Shown: positions 24,735-36,005, numbered from the stretch's first letter. The stretch: DNA of 43,183 bases from an uncultured Pseudoflavonifractor sp. (GCA_947577065.1 CANPTT010000019.1:1-43183), one strand, 5' to 3'. Program-made: numbers and translations. The notes: generated by a model not told the origin, from the sequence alone.

Positions 24735-24915
24735 GCCCTTGCCCAATCATGGGCAAGGGGGCGGCTCTGGAGGATATATCCCCCGTCTTGCCGCAAAAAG
24801 TAGCATAGCCGGGCCGACCCGTCAAGGGCAAGCCGCCGCAAGCGGCGGTGCTACGCACCCTTGACGGCCCAGCCCAGCCATGCTAAAGGAACAAGCGGCG
24901 ACGGGGGATATACAC
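24735..24915. other. Nested inverted-repeat structure resembling an oriT/relaxosome region
   Basis: Four inverted repeats occur in 180 bp. A hairpin at 24732-24764 has TTGCCCA/TGGGCAA at its centre. Outer arms (24772-24794 and 24895-24912) share GATATA and CCCCCGTC with a small gap. Middle arms of 27 bp (24802-24828 and 24858-24884) match at 22 positions. An inner stem CCGCCGC-AA-GCGGCGG lies at 24833-24848. No reading frame runs through it. Such nested repeats next to ICE remnants are typical of transfer origins, but no relaxase is present, so this is inference; a structured RNA is the alternative. Confidence 0.55.
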
Positions 24916-24933
24916 CAGAGCCATACTTACTTC

Positions 24934-24948
24934 GGGACAACTTGTCTC
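24934..24948. repeat. Palindromic repeat, copy 5 (one mismatch)
   Basis: GGGACAACTTGTCTC, preceded by CTTC. It has the central base C instead of G and one arm mismatch. It lies just after the nested inverted-repeat structure. Confidence 0.75.
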
Positions 24949-24979
24949 TGGCAGGACAGCTTCAATGCAAAAGAAAAAT

Positions 24980-25019
24980 GCCGGACTCAACCGCAATGGT
25001 TAAGTCCGGCACTCTTTTT
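24980..25019. terminator. Bidirectional hairpin terminator
   Basis: A 13-bp stem with one mismatch (GCCGGACTCAACC / GGTTAAGTCCGGC) has a short loop, with TTTTT on the plus side and TTTTTCTTTT on the minus side. It marks the right side of the mobile-element remnant. The bases from 25020 to 25107 are AT-rich with no gene. Confidence 0.8.
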
Positions 25020-25107
25020 GACCGTTCCCGCCTGACAGATGCCATAATTTTAGTATTTTGGAATTACTGTCTTATGAGCACCCAGCTTATTGCCCCGGGG
25101 GTTTTTG

Positions 25108-25752
25108 CTATTCCTCCAAGGGCACTTCAAACCAGCCCAGCTCGCAGAGGCCGTCTTCACACAGGTTGAGAACGATCCTGCTGAAGGTAGAATGGACCCA
25201 GCCGTTCTCGTCCCCCCCCCCCCGTCCCTGCCAATGGGTCAGCTCCGGGCGGGTGGGCCGAGGGAGAACCCGGCCCGAAACCACACCGCCGCCGAATCGT
25301 CGTAAGTCATGTAGTTGGTCCCCACCGATTCCCCGTCCCACTCCGGGGGGATGAACTCCAGGCTATCAACGCGGCAGTCCTGAATATGACCCTTGTCCCG
25401 GAGAGCGGCGAAGGTGTCCTCCAGATAGGCTCTCGCCGTATCCTGGGGGGTATCCTGAGGGACCGTTCGGGTTCGACAGCCCTCAGTTCTTTCCACTCCG
25501 GCCACAGGTCGGAGACGGCGGCGCGGAGGGTTTCCGCCCCCGGGGCGGTGAAGAAGAGACTGCTGTAGCCCTCCTCCTCCGACCATGTGCCCCTTGGGGT
25601 CGGAGGAGGAGGGCTTGACCCCCGGCGCCGGGGTGACGGCCGCCGGAGACCCCGGAGCGGGTCGGGGGGCCCACCCGGCGATCCCCAGGCCCAGGGCCAG
25701 GGCCAGCATAAAGGGCAAGCAATTCTCTCATCCCATAGCCCCTCTTTTCCAT
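25108..25752 (-). pseudogene. Frameshifted gene for an exported protein
   Basis: Three reading frames each carry plausible fragments of one protein. It starts with MEKRGYGMRELL and a membrane/signal segment in another frame (FMLALALGLGIAG). A Pro-rich linker, a SEEEGYSS...WPEWKEL stretch in the third frame, and DTARAYLEDTFAALRDKGHI onward follow. The last 33 residues (ENGWVHSTFSRIVLNL onward) are again out of frame, after a run of 12 C residues (25212-25223). At least three frameshifts fall near homopolymers. Either the gene is decayed or the assembly has homopolymer errors. No family recognised. It follows the mreB terminator directly. Confidence 0.65.
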
Positions 25753-25762
25753 CGCTTTCAAA

Positions 25763-25794
25763 AAAACGCCCAGTTCATGTGAACTGGGCGTTTT
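25763..25794 (-). terminator. Rho-independent terminator of mreB
   Basis: A 15-bp perfect stem (AAAACGCCCAGTTCA and its complement) has a 2-nt loop and, on the minus strand, ends in a run of T residues. It lies 19 bp after the mreB stop. Confidence 0.9.
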
Positions 25795-25812
25795 GTCCTG
25801 CTCTTTTGTCTT

Positions 25813-26838
25813 TTAGCCGTTGAGCTGCTTGCGCCGGGACAGGTTCATGGTGCCGTCCTGCATCCCGTCCAGAGAATCCAGGCTCTTCCCGGTTCCATAG
25901 GCCACACAGGAGATAGCGTCGTCGGCCACGTGGGTCTCAATGCCCGTGTGGGACTCGATCAGCTTATCAAAGCCCTGGACCATGGAGCCGCCGCCGGTCA
26001 TGACGATGCCGTTGTTGGAGATATCGGCCACCAGCTCAGGGGGGGTACGCTCCAGAACGCCGTGGATGGCCTCCAGAATGCGGGTGGAGGGCTCTTCGAA
26101 GGCCTCGATCATCTCGCTGGAGGTGACGGTAAAGACCTGGGGAAGGCCGGTCATCAGACTGCGGCCCTTGATCTCCACACTCTTCTCCTCCTCCGGAGGA
26201 AAGACGCAGCCGATCTGCATCTTCAGCTCCTCGGCGGTACGCTCACCAATGAGGACGTTGTGACGGCGGCGGATATACTTGATGACCGCCTCGTCAAACT
26301 TATCGCCGGCGGTCTTGATCGAGGCCGACTCCACCACGCCGCCCAGGGAGATCACCGCGATGTCGGCGGTGCCGCCGCCGATATCCACCACCATGTGCCC
26401 GTCAGGCTTCGTGATATCAATGCCCGCGCCGATGGCGGCGGCTACCGGCTCCTCGATGAGGTACACCCGCCGGGCTCCCGCCTGGATGCCCGCGTCAATG
26501 ACGGCGCGCTCCTCTACCTCAGTGATACCCGAGGGAACACAGATGATGATACGGGGCTTGAAAAGCCGGAAAGAGGTCACCTTCCGGATAAACTCCTTCA
26601 GCATCCGCTCCGTCATGTCATAGTCGGAGATCACGCCCTCCCGCAAGGGACGGATCGCCACGATATTTCCGGGGGTACGACCCAGCATCTGCTGAGCGTC
26701 GGTGCCCACCTTCAAAAGCCGGCCTGTATTCTTATCGATGGCCACCACAGAGGGCTCCCGCAGGACCACGCCCTTTCCCTTGACGTAGACCAGGATGGAG
26801 GCGGTTCCCAGGTCGATCCCGATGTCTTTACTGAACAT
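25813..26838 (-). CDS. mreB: Rod-shape protein MreB/Mbl
   Basis: 341 residues, normal for MreB. It has the actin-fold motifs GIDLGTASILVYVKGKG (phosphate 1), VDIGGGTADIAVISLGG (phosphate 2) and VMTGGGSMVQGFD (adenosine). It polymerises under the membrane and guides elongation-mode peptidoglycan synthesis. It stands alone, without mreC or mreD, and has its own promoter and terminator, so it may be the Mbl-type paralogue. Confidence 0.95.
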   Translation of the reverse strand: MFSKDIGIDLGTASILVYVKGKGVVLREPSVVAIDKNTGRLLKVGTDAQQMLGRTPGNIVAIRPLREGVISDYDMTERMLKEFIRKVTSFRLFKPRIIICVPSGITEVEERAVIDAGIQAGARRVYLIEEPVAAAIGAGIDITKPDGHMVVDIGGGTADIAVISLGGVVESASIKTAGDKFDEAVIKYIRRRHNVLIGERTAEELKMQIGCVFPPEEEKSVEIKGRSLMTGLPQVFTVTSSEMIEAFEEPSTRILEAIHGVLERTPPELVADISNNGIVMTGGGSMVQGFDKLIESHTGIETHVADDAISCVAYGTGKSLDSLDGMQDGTMNLSRRKQLNG

Positions 26839-26905
26839 ATATGCACCTCATATATCTTTCCGTCTCGGCTATTGTTGCCGGAACCCTGTTGATTTAGACC
26901 CCATT

Positions 26906-26934
26906 ATTATAACGGCTTTTCCTCCATATTTCAA
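26906..26934 (-). promoter_or_regulatory. Sigma-A promoter for mreB
   Basis: On the minus strand, TTGAAA (26929-26934) and TATAAT (26906-26911) are 17 bp apart, 68 bp upstream of the mreB start. It lies in the gap after comFC. Confidence 0.85.
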
Positions 26935-26961
26935 CGGAAATGGAGAAAAAAAGTAAATTAT

Positions 26962-27609
26962 TCATTTTCCCGCCTTGGCCAGCGTGGCACAGAGGACCTC
27001 TCCGGCCCCCGCCAGCCGCAGAGTCTTGGCGCACTCGGCAAGAGTGGCGCCGGAGGTCACCACATCATCGACAAGCAAAACCGTCTTTCCCGCGAAACGC
27101 TCTGGGGTCACGGGGGCATAGGCCCCAAGCAGGTTGGCCCGGCGCTGAGCCGTTCCCTCCAAGCCCGACTGGGCAGGGCGGTCCCGCTTGTCCAAGGTCC
27201 GAAAGACCGGAAGCCCCAGCAGCCTCCCCACCTCCCGGGCCAGCAGCTCCGCCTGGTCATAGCCTCGCCGGCGCAGCCGCCCGGGCGACAAGCTGGGCCA
27301 GGAGACCAGGTCGGCGGCAAGTCCCCTGTCAGAGACCGCCTGGGCGATAAAAAGGCCAAAGGATCCGCTCCGGGCGCTGCGGCCGCTGAACTTATAGCCG
27401 TGGATGGCGGAGCGGACCTTGTCCTGATACCGAAGGGCGGAGACGCAGCCTGCCGTCAGCTCCACCGGGGTCTCCCCCTCCGCCCCGGTCAGCCAGGGAA
27501 GCGTCCTGCCGCAGTCGGGGCACAGGACCTCCCCCTTACCCAGCAGCTCCCCGCAGAAGGGGCACTTGGGCGGAAAGATAAGATCCAGCAGTTCCCACCA
27601 GACGTTCAC
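26962..27609 (-). CDS. comFC: ComFC-family phosphoribosyltransferase-like protein
   Basis: 215 residues. An N-terminal zinc ribbon (CPFCGELLGKGEVLCPDCG) precedes a phosphoribosyltransferase fold with the PRPP-binding loop VLLVDDVVTSGAT (about 175-187). ComF proteins help single-stranded DNA uptake and recombination during natural transformation. It overlaps recD2 by 4 bases, so the two are co-translated. A role in transformation is inferred from the family only. Confidence 0.93.
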   Translation of the reverse strand: MNVWWELLDLIFPPKCPFCGELLGKGEVLCPDCGRTLPWLTGAEGETPVELTAGCVSALRYQDKVRSAIHGYKFSGRSARSGSFGLFIAQAVSDRGLAADLVSWPSLSPGRLRRRGYDQAELLAREVGRLLGLPVFRTLDKRDRPAQSGLEGTAQRRANLLGAYAPVTPERFAGKTVLLVDDVVTSGATLAECAKTLRLAGAGEVLCATLAKAGK

Positions 27610-29825
27610 AGCCCGCCCCCCTCAGCCAGCCGGGCCCGAAGGCCCGAATACCGCTTGGCCTGGCGGTTGTTGGCCGTCATTTTTGCCACCACCGCCTCAT
27701 CCCCCACAATGACCAGCAGCTCTCTGGCCCTTGTGATGGCGGTATAGAGCACCCCTCTGGTAAGAAGCCTGGGAGCGGTATCCAGCGCCGTCAGGATCAC
27801 CGCCCGATATTCGCTGCCCTGGGATTTGTGGACGGTGACGGCATAGGCCGGCTCCAACTCCCCCAGCATGTCCGGAGCATACTCCACCAGCCTCCCCTCA
27901 AAGTCCACCGTGACCAACTCCCGGCGGTTGTCCACCTCCTGGATATGGCCGATATCCCCATTGAAGACTCCCATGCCGGCCTCCAGACCGTCGGCGGTAC
28001 GCCACATGATATCATAATTGTTCTTCACCTGCATGACCCGGTCCCCCCGGCGGAAGGTGTAGGGGCCAAACTTCCGCTCCCCTTTCCCCTCAGCGGGCGG
28101 GTTCACCGCCGCCTGAACGGCTCGGTTAAGGCTGGCGGTGCCGCCATCGTACCTTCGGGTGGGGGAGAGCACCTGGATCTGATGGGAGGGAATGCCCATC
28201 TTCTCCGGCAGACGCCGGCTCACCAGCTCCACAATGGTCTCCTCCGCGGCCAGAGGGTCTGGCCTTCGGAGAAAAAACACATCCTGTCCGCTGCCGTTTC
28301 TCAGCTCCGGGACCACCCCCTGATTTACCTGGTGGGCCGAGCGGATGATGGCGCTCTGTGCAGCCTGCCGGAAAACTTCTGTCAACCGAACCATAGGTAC
28401 CGTCCCACTGCGGATCAAATCGGATAAAAGATTCCCTGCCCCTACGGAAGGAAGTTGATCCGGATCTCCCACCAGCACCAGCCGACAGTCCTCCCGAAGG
28501 CCGGACAGGAGAGCAGACATTAATATTATGTCAACCATCGAGGTCTCGTCCACGATGACTGCAGACACCTCCAGCGGATCCCTCTCATTGTGGGCAAAGA
28601 CCAGAGCTCCCGTTTGGGTGTCAAAGTGAGTCTCCAAAAGCCTGTGAATGGTGACCCCCTCCATACCGCACAGCTCCCCCATCCGCTTAGCTGCCCGCCC
28701 TGTGGGGGCGGCCAGGGCGGTCTTCAGTCCCAGGCTCTCAAAGAGAGATAAAATACCCTTCAGCGATGTGGTTTTTCCTGTGCCGGGTCCCCCGGTGAGG
28801 AGCATGATCTGGTATCGGGCCGCCGTCTCCACCGCCAGCCGCTGCTGGGGGGCGTAGGTGATCCCCTGCTCCCTCTCCATGCGGTCGATCAGCTGGTTGA
28901 GATCCTCGGGGGGACACAGCTCATTCCCGCTCATGGCGGCAACACGCTGGGCAACATGGACCTCCGCATCGCGGTACTCCGCAAGGTAGCAGGCGTCCTC
29001 CCCAGCCACCGTCTCCCGGATCACCTTTCCCTGGTCTATCAGCCTTCCCAGGGCGTCTTCCACTGCCTCCGGGTCGGAGACCCCCAGCAGGGTCATCGCC
29101 GCCTGGAGCAGCTTTTGCCGGGGCAGAAATGCATGTCCGTTATCCAGATTATGCTCCAGAACAAAGGCCACCCCCGCCTCCAGGCGCTGGGGGTGGTCGT
29201 CGGCAAAGCCCAGCTCCAAAGCCAGCTTGTCCGCTTGGGAAAAGGGAATGGCCAGCTCCCCTCCCGCCAGCAGATAGGGATTGGCCTCCACCTTCTCCAA
29301 CGCCCGATCTCCGAAACAGCGGTAGAGGGGCATACCCAGCTGGGGGGGCAGGTCGTGAGCGGCAAGGAAATCCAGCAGGCGGCGCATCCCCATCTGGAGC
29401 CGGAAAGCCTCCGCCATAGACTCGGCCCGCTTTTTCGTCAGGCCCTTGATGACGGCGAGCTTCTCCGGGGTATGCTCCAGCACCTCCAGCGCCTCCGCCC
29501 CAAACTCCTCCACGATCCTTCGGGCGGTCGAAATACCGATCCCCCTCACCGCTCCTGAAGCCAGATAGTCGAAGACGGCTTTCTCTCCCACAGGCATGCT
29601 TCGGCGGGCCACCTCGGCCTTGAACTGCTCCCCGTAGGCAGCATGATGGGTCCAGACGCCCTGGGCGGCGAGGGTCTCGCCAGGGGCCACCCCCGGGATA
29701 CAGCCCACCACAGTGACAGGCTCCTCCCCCCCCACGTCCAGGCGGAGGACCGTGTATCCGTTCTCCTCATTTTGGTAGATCACCGAATCCACGGTGCCCT
29801 CTATGCAGTTGAAGCCCTCTCCCAT
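27606..29825 (-). CDS. recD2: RecD2-type ATP-dependent DNA helicase
   Basis: 739 residues, normal for RecD2. An N-terminal OB-like domain starts at EGTVDSVIYQNEENGYTVL. Helix-hairpin-helix repeats (GAVRGIGISTARRIVEEFG, VIKGLTKKRAESM) follow, then the SF1 helicase core with GGPGTGKTT (motif I), VIVDETSMVD (motif II), GDPDQLPSVGAG (motif III) and VTVHKSQGSEY (motif V). It moves 5' to 3' and takes part in DNA repair and replication-fork handling in bacteria without RecBC. Confidence 0.95.
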   Translation of the reverse strand: MGEGFNCIEGTVDSVIYQNEENGYTVLRLDVGGEEPVTVVGCIPGVAPGETLAAQGVWTHHAAYGEQFKAEVARRSMPVGEKAVFDYLASGAVRGIGISTARRIVEEFGAEALEVLEHTPEKLAVIKGLTKKRAESMAEAFRLQMGMRRLLDFLAAHDLPPQLGMPLYRCFGDRALEKVEANPYLLAGGELAIPFSQADKLALELGFADDHPQRLEAGVAFVLEHNLDNGHAFLPRQKLLQAAMTLLGVSDPEAVEDALGRLIDQGKVIRETVAGEDACYLAEYRDAEVHVAQRVAAMSGNELCPPEDLNQLIDRMEREQGITYAPQQRLAVETAARYQIMLLTGGPGTGKTTSLKGILSLFESLGLKTALAAPTGRAAKRMGELCGMEGVTIHRLLETHFDTQTGALVFAHNERDPLEVSAVIVDETSMVDIILMSALLSGLREDCRLVLVGDPDQLPSVGAGNLLSDLIRSGTVPMVRLTEVFRQAAQSAIIRSAHQVNQGVVPELRNGSGQDVFFLRRPDPLAAEETIVELVSRRLPEKMGIPSHQIQVLSPTRRYDGGTASLNRAVQAAVNPPAEGKGERKFGPYTFRRGDRVMQVKNNYDIMWRTADGLEAGMGVFNGDIGHIQEVDNRRELVTVDFEGRLVEYAPDMLGELEPAYAVTVHKSQGSEYRAVILTALDTAPRLLTRGVLYTAITRARELLVIVGDEAVVAKMTANNRQAKRYSGLRARLAEGGGL

Positions 29826-29853
29826 AGGGACACCTCACCTTCCATAGACAGCA

Positions 29854-29883
29854 AGTAGGGCGGAGACAAGCTCCCGCCCTACT
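29854..29883 (-). promoter_or_regulatory. Hairpin upstream of recD2
   Basis: AGTAGGGCGG and CCGCCCTACT form a stable stem with a small internal bulge, 28 bp before the recD2 start codon. On the minus strand it is followed by TTGCTGT rather than a T run, so it could be a weak terminator for the upstream gene or an mRNA structure. Confidence 0.5.
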
Positions 29884-29895
29884 GCCGGGCTGCCG

Positions 29896-30237
29896 TCATT
29901 CGTCAGCCTTCCGTTTTATGTAAACTTGCAATTGGGACGCGTTGCACACCTCCACCCCCGGCTCCCGAAGGCAGAGGGCGGCCGCCACCGCTCTCCCCGT
30001 GGTGGTCAAGCCACAGTCTACGATGACCACATCCCCTGACAGCATCCCACCGCCCCGGAGCCAAAGGAGCCCCCGAACGGACTGCTCCAAGCTCTCCCCA
30101 TCCCCTTTTCCCGGCACCAGAGACAGAATCTCTCCATTTCCTGCCGGGGTCAGGATCCGTCCCAGCAGAAGCCAGCTCAGGCTCAAAAGGCCCGCCACCG
30201 CCAGAAGGGAGAGGATCACTTCTAAAATAGGCCGCAT
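29896..30237 (-). CDS. Small membrane-anchored protein of unknown function
   Basis: 113 residues. One N-terminal membrane helix (ILEVILSLLAVAGLLSLSWLL) is followed by a soluble region of about 85 residues with a DVVIVDCGLTTTGRAVA stretch and a basic end. I do not recognise the family. AGAGGTGAAGTG precedes the ATG. It sits between the small multidrug-export-like gene and recD2 on the same strand. Confidence 0.65.
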   Translation of the reverse strand: MRPILEVILSLLAVAGLLSLSWLLLGRILTPAGNGEILSLVPGKGDGESLEQSVRGLLWLRGGGMLSGDVVIVDCGLTTTGRAVAAALCLREPGVEVCNASQLQVYIKRKADE

Positions 30238-30290
30238 TTCACTTCACCTCTGCCTCATCTTATGAAAGAGAGCCGGGGCAGGTGCAAAAA

Positions 30291-30791
30291 TCAGGCCATG
30301 ACCGCGGTAAAGATGTTAAAGCCCAAGGAGGTGAGCCCCGTCATGATGCACCCCGCCAAAATCACCCCGGCGATGATGGAGGGCATGGCCTTTCTCAAGG
30401 GCATATCCAGAAAAGCCGCCGCCAGCGCTCCGGTCCATACCCCGGTGCCGGGCAGGGGAATGCCCACAAAGAGCATGAGGCCCAGGTATTTGTACCGGCT
30501 CACCTTATCCCCCTTCAGGTGGGCCTTACGCTCCAAAGCGTCCACCATGCCGTCCAGCTTGGGCATCCGCTGGCGCATCCACTGGAAGATGCGGCGGATA
30601 TAGACAATGATGAAGGGAGCGGGCAGGATATTCCCGATAACGGAGGCCACAAAGGCCACCGGGTAAGGAAGCCCCAGGGCCACCCCGAAGGGGATGCCCC
30701 CCCGCAGCTCCACAATGGGAATCATGGACACCAGGAAGGTAAAGATAAATTCTCCCCCCATGGTGGTCTCCAGCCAGGTCAAAAGCTCCAA
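30291..30791 (-). CDS. Small multidrug export family membrane protein
   Basis: 166 residues with about four membrane segments. The sequence SMIPIVELRGGIPFGVALG, then LPGTGVWTGALAAAFLDM and IAGVILAGCIMTGLTSLG, matches the family often annotated as small multidrug export protein (Pfam Sm_multidrug_ex). The real substrate is not known. The start is a TTG at 30791 with GGAGGGGG about 10 bases upstream. Confidence 0.85.
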   Translation of the reverse strand: MELLTWLETTMGGEFIFTFLVSMIPIVELRGGIPFGVALGLPYPVAFVASVIGNILPAPFIIVYIRRIFQWMRQRMPKLDGMVDALERKAHLKGDKVSRYKYLGLMLFVGIPLPGTGVWTGALAAAFLDMPLRKAMPSIIAGVILAGCIMTGLTSLGFNIFTAVMA

Positions 30792-30860
30792 GGGGTCGCC
30801 CCCTCCTTTCTTTCGTTTTTTCTATCATACCACAGTTTCCCGCAGAGGAGGATAAAGAAT

Positions 30861-31979
30861 TTATGAATCTTTTTCCCTGCAACGCAGGTAAGGGGGACCC
30901 TCCCCCTCAAAGATGGCGGACCACAGTCTTTCCTTCTGGATGGGGTCGGAATACCGTTTCCGGAATATCTCCCACTCCTCCTGCTTTTTTCTTTCCAGCT
31001 CCTCCGCCGGCATTCCCTCAAAAATGAACGCCCGCATCTGCTCCAGCAGGCCGGGATCCCTTTTGAAGTAGGTTCGGGCCCGTGTCCAGGCCCGCTCCCG
31101 CTCAGCCGACCGATCATTCCATGTGGAGCGGCGGGGGATGGGTTTTCCCCGCAGGACCCACTCCATGATCAGCATTTCTCCCATAACTCCCCAGCGGTTG
31201 GTCTTCTTCCTGTACTCCCACTCCTCCCGGGGAAAGGCGGGAAGCTGTTCCAAATGCCCCAGCTTTTTCAGGTCGTTCCATAAATAGTCCTGCCGAAGAG
31301 GATGATCCACAGAGTGGAAATACCGCTTATGCTCCTCCTTCCCCCGAAACCAGTCGTCCCCCCGGAGAAAGGGCGTCCCCGCCAGGTTCTCTATGGCAGC
31401 CTCTTCCGCCCCCATCCAGTCATAGACCGCCACCACGGGAATATCGTAGATATCCCCCGCGTCCTCCTCCCAGCTATCCACGATCAGCACCGCCGTATAC
31501 AGATCGTCAAAAGGCCAGCAAAAGGTGGAGCCACGCCATGGCTCACACTCCCGCCCCAGCCGCAGGGAGAGCACATCCCCCACCTTCCAGGGCAGACGTT
31601 TGTGGGTATAGGGCCGCAGCTTCTTCACCTTCTCCGGTTCCGAGCGGAACTTGGCCTCCAGTTTCGCCATGACCTCCCGGCGCTTCTCCCGGTCCCTGGG
31701 CCTGGCCTCGGCCCACCGGGCTTCGTCTACACCGGAGGCCAGGATCGCCAGAGCCTTCTCCCGGCGCTCCTGGGGCAAATGACCGTATTCCCACTGAAGG
31801 AGCGCAATGGTGAGCCAAAAGAGATAGCCACACTCTTCGTCCCGGTCCGGCTTCCACTCCTCCAGCATCTGAGCCACCGCCTCCTCGGGCGGCACTCTCT
31901 TCCGCAGAAGGTCCAGATAGGTATCCCTCACGTCGGAGGTCGTGTCGTCGCTGTAAAATCCTGTGCCCCACGCGCCCAT
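30861..31979 (-). CDS. DUF4259-type protein
   Basis: 372 residues, soluble. It starts with MGAWGTGFYSDDTTSDVRD, the hallmark of DUF4259-type proteins. A helical region follows (about 30-110), then a longer part rich in Trp, Arg and Glu with no known catalytic motif (about 130-372). Function unknown. GGAGGGGACCCG precedes the ATG. It lies in the same direction as the TIGR04076-type gene and uvrA, 40 bp downstream of the former, so it may be co-transcribed from the uvrA promoter. Confidence 0.8.
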   Translation of the reverse strand: MGAWGTGFYSDDTTSDVRDTYLDLLRKRVPPEEAVAQMLEEWKPDRDEECGYLFWLTIALLQWEYGHLPQERREKALAILASGVDEARWAEARPRDREKRREVMAKLEAKFRSEPEKVKKLRPYTHKRLPWKVGDVLSLRLGRECEPWRGSTFCWPFDDLYTAVLIVDSWEEDAGDIYDIPVVAVYDWMGAEEAAIENLAGTPFLRGDDWFRGKEEHKRYFHSVDHPLRQDYLWNDLKKLGHLEQLPAFPREEWEYRKKTNRWGVMGEMLIMEWVLRGKPIPRRSTWNDRSAERERAWTRARTYFKRDPGLLEQMRAFIFEGMPAEELERKKQEEWEIFRKRYSDPIQKERLWSAIFEGEGPPYLRCREKDS

Positions 31980-32019
31980 CGGGTCCCCTCCTTCCTGCCG
32001 CAGGCCAATCTGAGCTTAT

Positions 32020-32367
32020 TCAGTCAAAAGCCTTCCCCCTGAAAGGGTTCGGATTCCCCAGAGGCTTCGCCGTCAGGCGGAACATGACGCAGCCGTCGGG
32101 ACAGACCACTACCTTGCTGTATTTTCCGTCCCCGCCGATGTTCTCCAGGTCGCCTCCGCTGCGGACCGCCTCCATGATGGGAAACAGGGTCATCATCACC
32201 TTGGAGCAGATGCCGCAGCCCTGGGCGTTCACCGGGCAGCCGTAGGTACAGGTATATCTATCCCCAATCTCCTCCCCGTTCCGGCAGTAGTGCTCCGTCC
32301 AGTCCCCCCGGAGAAAGCCGATCACTTCGATCTCAAACTCATATTCCTCATCCAGCCACTTTTTCAT
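32020..32367 (-). CDS. TIGR04076-like Cys-rich protein
   Basis: 115 residues. The features are YTCTYGCPVNAQGCGICSK, MMTLFPIMEAVRSGGDLE and VVVCPDGCVMFRL, matching the TIGR04076 family of small proteins with conserved cysteines. Function unknown; metal binding is possible. It starts 14 bp after the uvrA stop and is probably in the same transcript. Confidence 0.8.
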   Translation of the reverse strand: MKKWLDEEYEFEIEVIGFLRGDWTEHYCRNGEEIGDRYTCTYGCPVNAQGCGICSKVMMTLFPIMEAVRSGGDLENIGGDGKYSKVVVCPDGCVMFRLTAKPLGNPNPFRGKAFD

Positions 32368-32380
32368 ATCCTGTCTCCTC

Positions 32381-35203
<2,823 letters not shown>

Positions 35204-35248
35204 GGGAATATCTCCTTTGTGTTCCCTTCAATTTTTGGCCCGAATCAC

Positions 35249-35277
35249 AGCATAATGGAATGAATTTTTAATGTCAA
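35249..35277 (-). promoter_or_regulatory. Sigma-A promoter for uvrA
   Basis: On the minus strand, TTGACA (35272-35277) and TATGCT (35249-35254) are 17 bp apart, 46 bp upstream of the start codon. I see no GAAC-N4-GTTC box here, unlike at uvrB. Confidence 0.8.
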
Positions 35278-35312
35278 GAGGAAGATGCTGAAACCTTTTC
35301 ATGCTGTTTCTT

Positions 35313-35657
35313 TCAAATCAGGAGCACACTCCATGGGTGGAAAAGAAGGAGCAGGGCACAAATAGCCACCACGATGGCCTCCCACACCATACCGCCGGTG
35401 AGCAGCCCCTTGGCCGCCAGAAGGCCGTAGTGTCGCCAGCCCTCATAGGAGTTGATGAACTCCGGCTCCATCCTTCCCGTGGCCTTCCACTTGGTGCGAA
35501 GGAAGAGGAGCAGGATCAGGAAAGCAAGATTGGCAACCAGCATAATGGTCACCACCACGTTAAGAGCCGTATTCAGCCAGATCAAAAAAGCGGCAAAAGC
35601 AGCCAACATAAAGAACAGCGGCCAGCAAAAGATGATTACCAAAGACATGAAGCCCAT
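35313..35657 (-). CDS. Small integral membrane protein
   Basis: 114 residues with three hydrophobic segments (about 5-27, 30-50 and 88-112) and a short soluble loop containing EPEFINSYEGWRHYG. I do not recognise the family. I chose the second Met (35657) because GAGGAG is 7 bases upstream; the first Met at 35663 is too close to it. It follows the TfoX-like gene and is probably in the uvrB transcript. Confidence 0.65.
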   Translation of the reverse strand: MGFMSLVIIFCWPLFFMLAAFAAFLIWLNTALNVVVTIMLVANLAFLILLLFLRTKWKATGRMEPEFINSYEGWRHYGLLAAKGLLTGGMVWEAIVVAICALLLLFHPWSVLLI

Positions 35658-35687
35658 TTCCATTCTCCTCGCTATCTCTAACAGTGC

Positions 35688-36005
35688 TTAGGTCTTCCTT
35701 CTTTTTTTCGGTAGCGGCGTAACCTCTTCGGCCAAGCGCACCGCCTGGCGGAGGGTCTCCCGGTCATCCGGGTCCAGAATATAGTGATCCTTGGCCCCCT
35801 CATAGGGCGGGGCGGTGGGACGGTCCTTCAAAAGCGGCTCCAGGATGGGAAGCGTTTTCACCATAGGCCGGTCGTTACAGATGATGAGCACCGGCTTGTC
35901 ATTACAGTAGATCATATACTCCCCGAACATTTTTCGGGAACGGATGGTCCCAAGGCCCTCTAACTGGTCGCAGAGGTATTCGATCAATCCAGGGTCGGTG
36001 GCCAC
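35688..36005 (-). CDS. TfoX/Sxy N-terminal domain protein
   Basis: 105 residues: EYLCDQLEGLG, IRSRKMFGEYMIYCNDKPVL and a C-terminal helix ending in KKRRK. The MFGEYMIY motif is typical of the TfoX N-terminal domain, known from competence regulators but also found alone in many bacteria with unknown roles. It starts with GTG, with GAGGAGG upstream. It follows uvrB by 46 bp, so it may be induced with it. Confidence 0.85.
   Translation of the reverse strand: MATDPGLIEYLCDQLEGLGTIRSRKMFGEYMIYCNDKPVLIICNDRPMVKTLPILEPLLKDRPTAPPYEGAKDHYILDPDDRETLRQAVRLAEEVTPLPKKRRKT

Noticed and set aside
25108-25341. Separate small protein at the end of the pseudogene
   Set aside because: Its upstream half is out-of-frame low-complexity sequence; only the last 33 residues look real and they continue the broken upstream gene.
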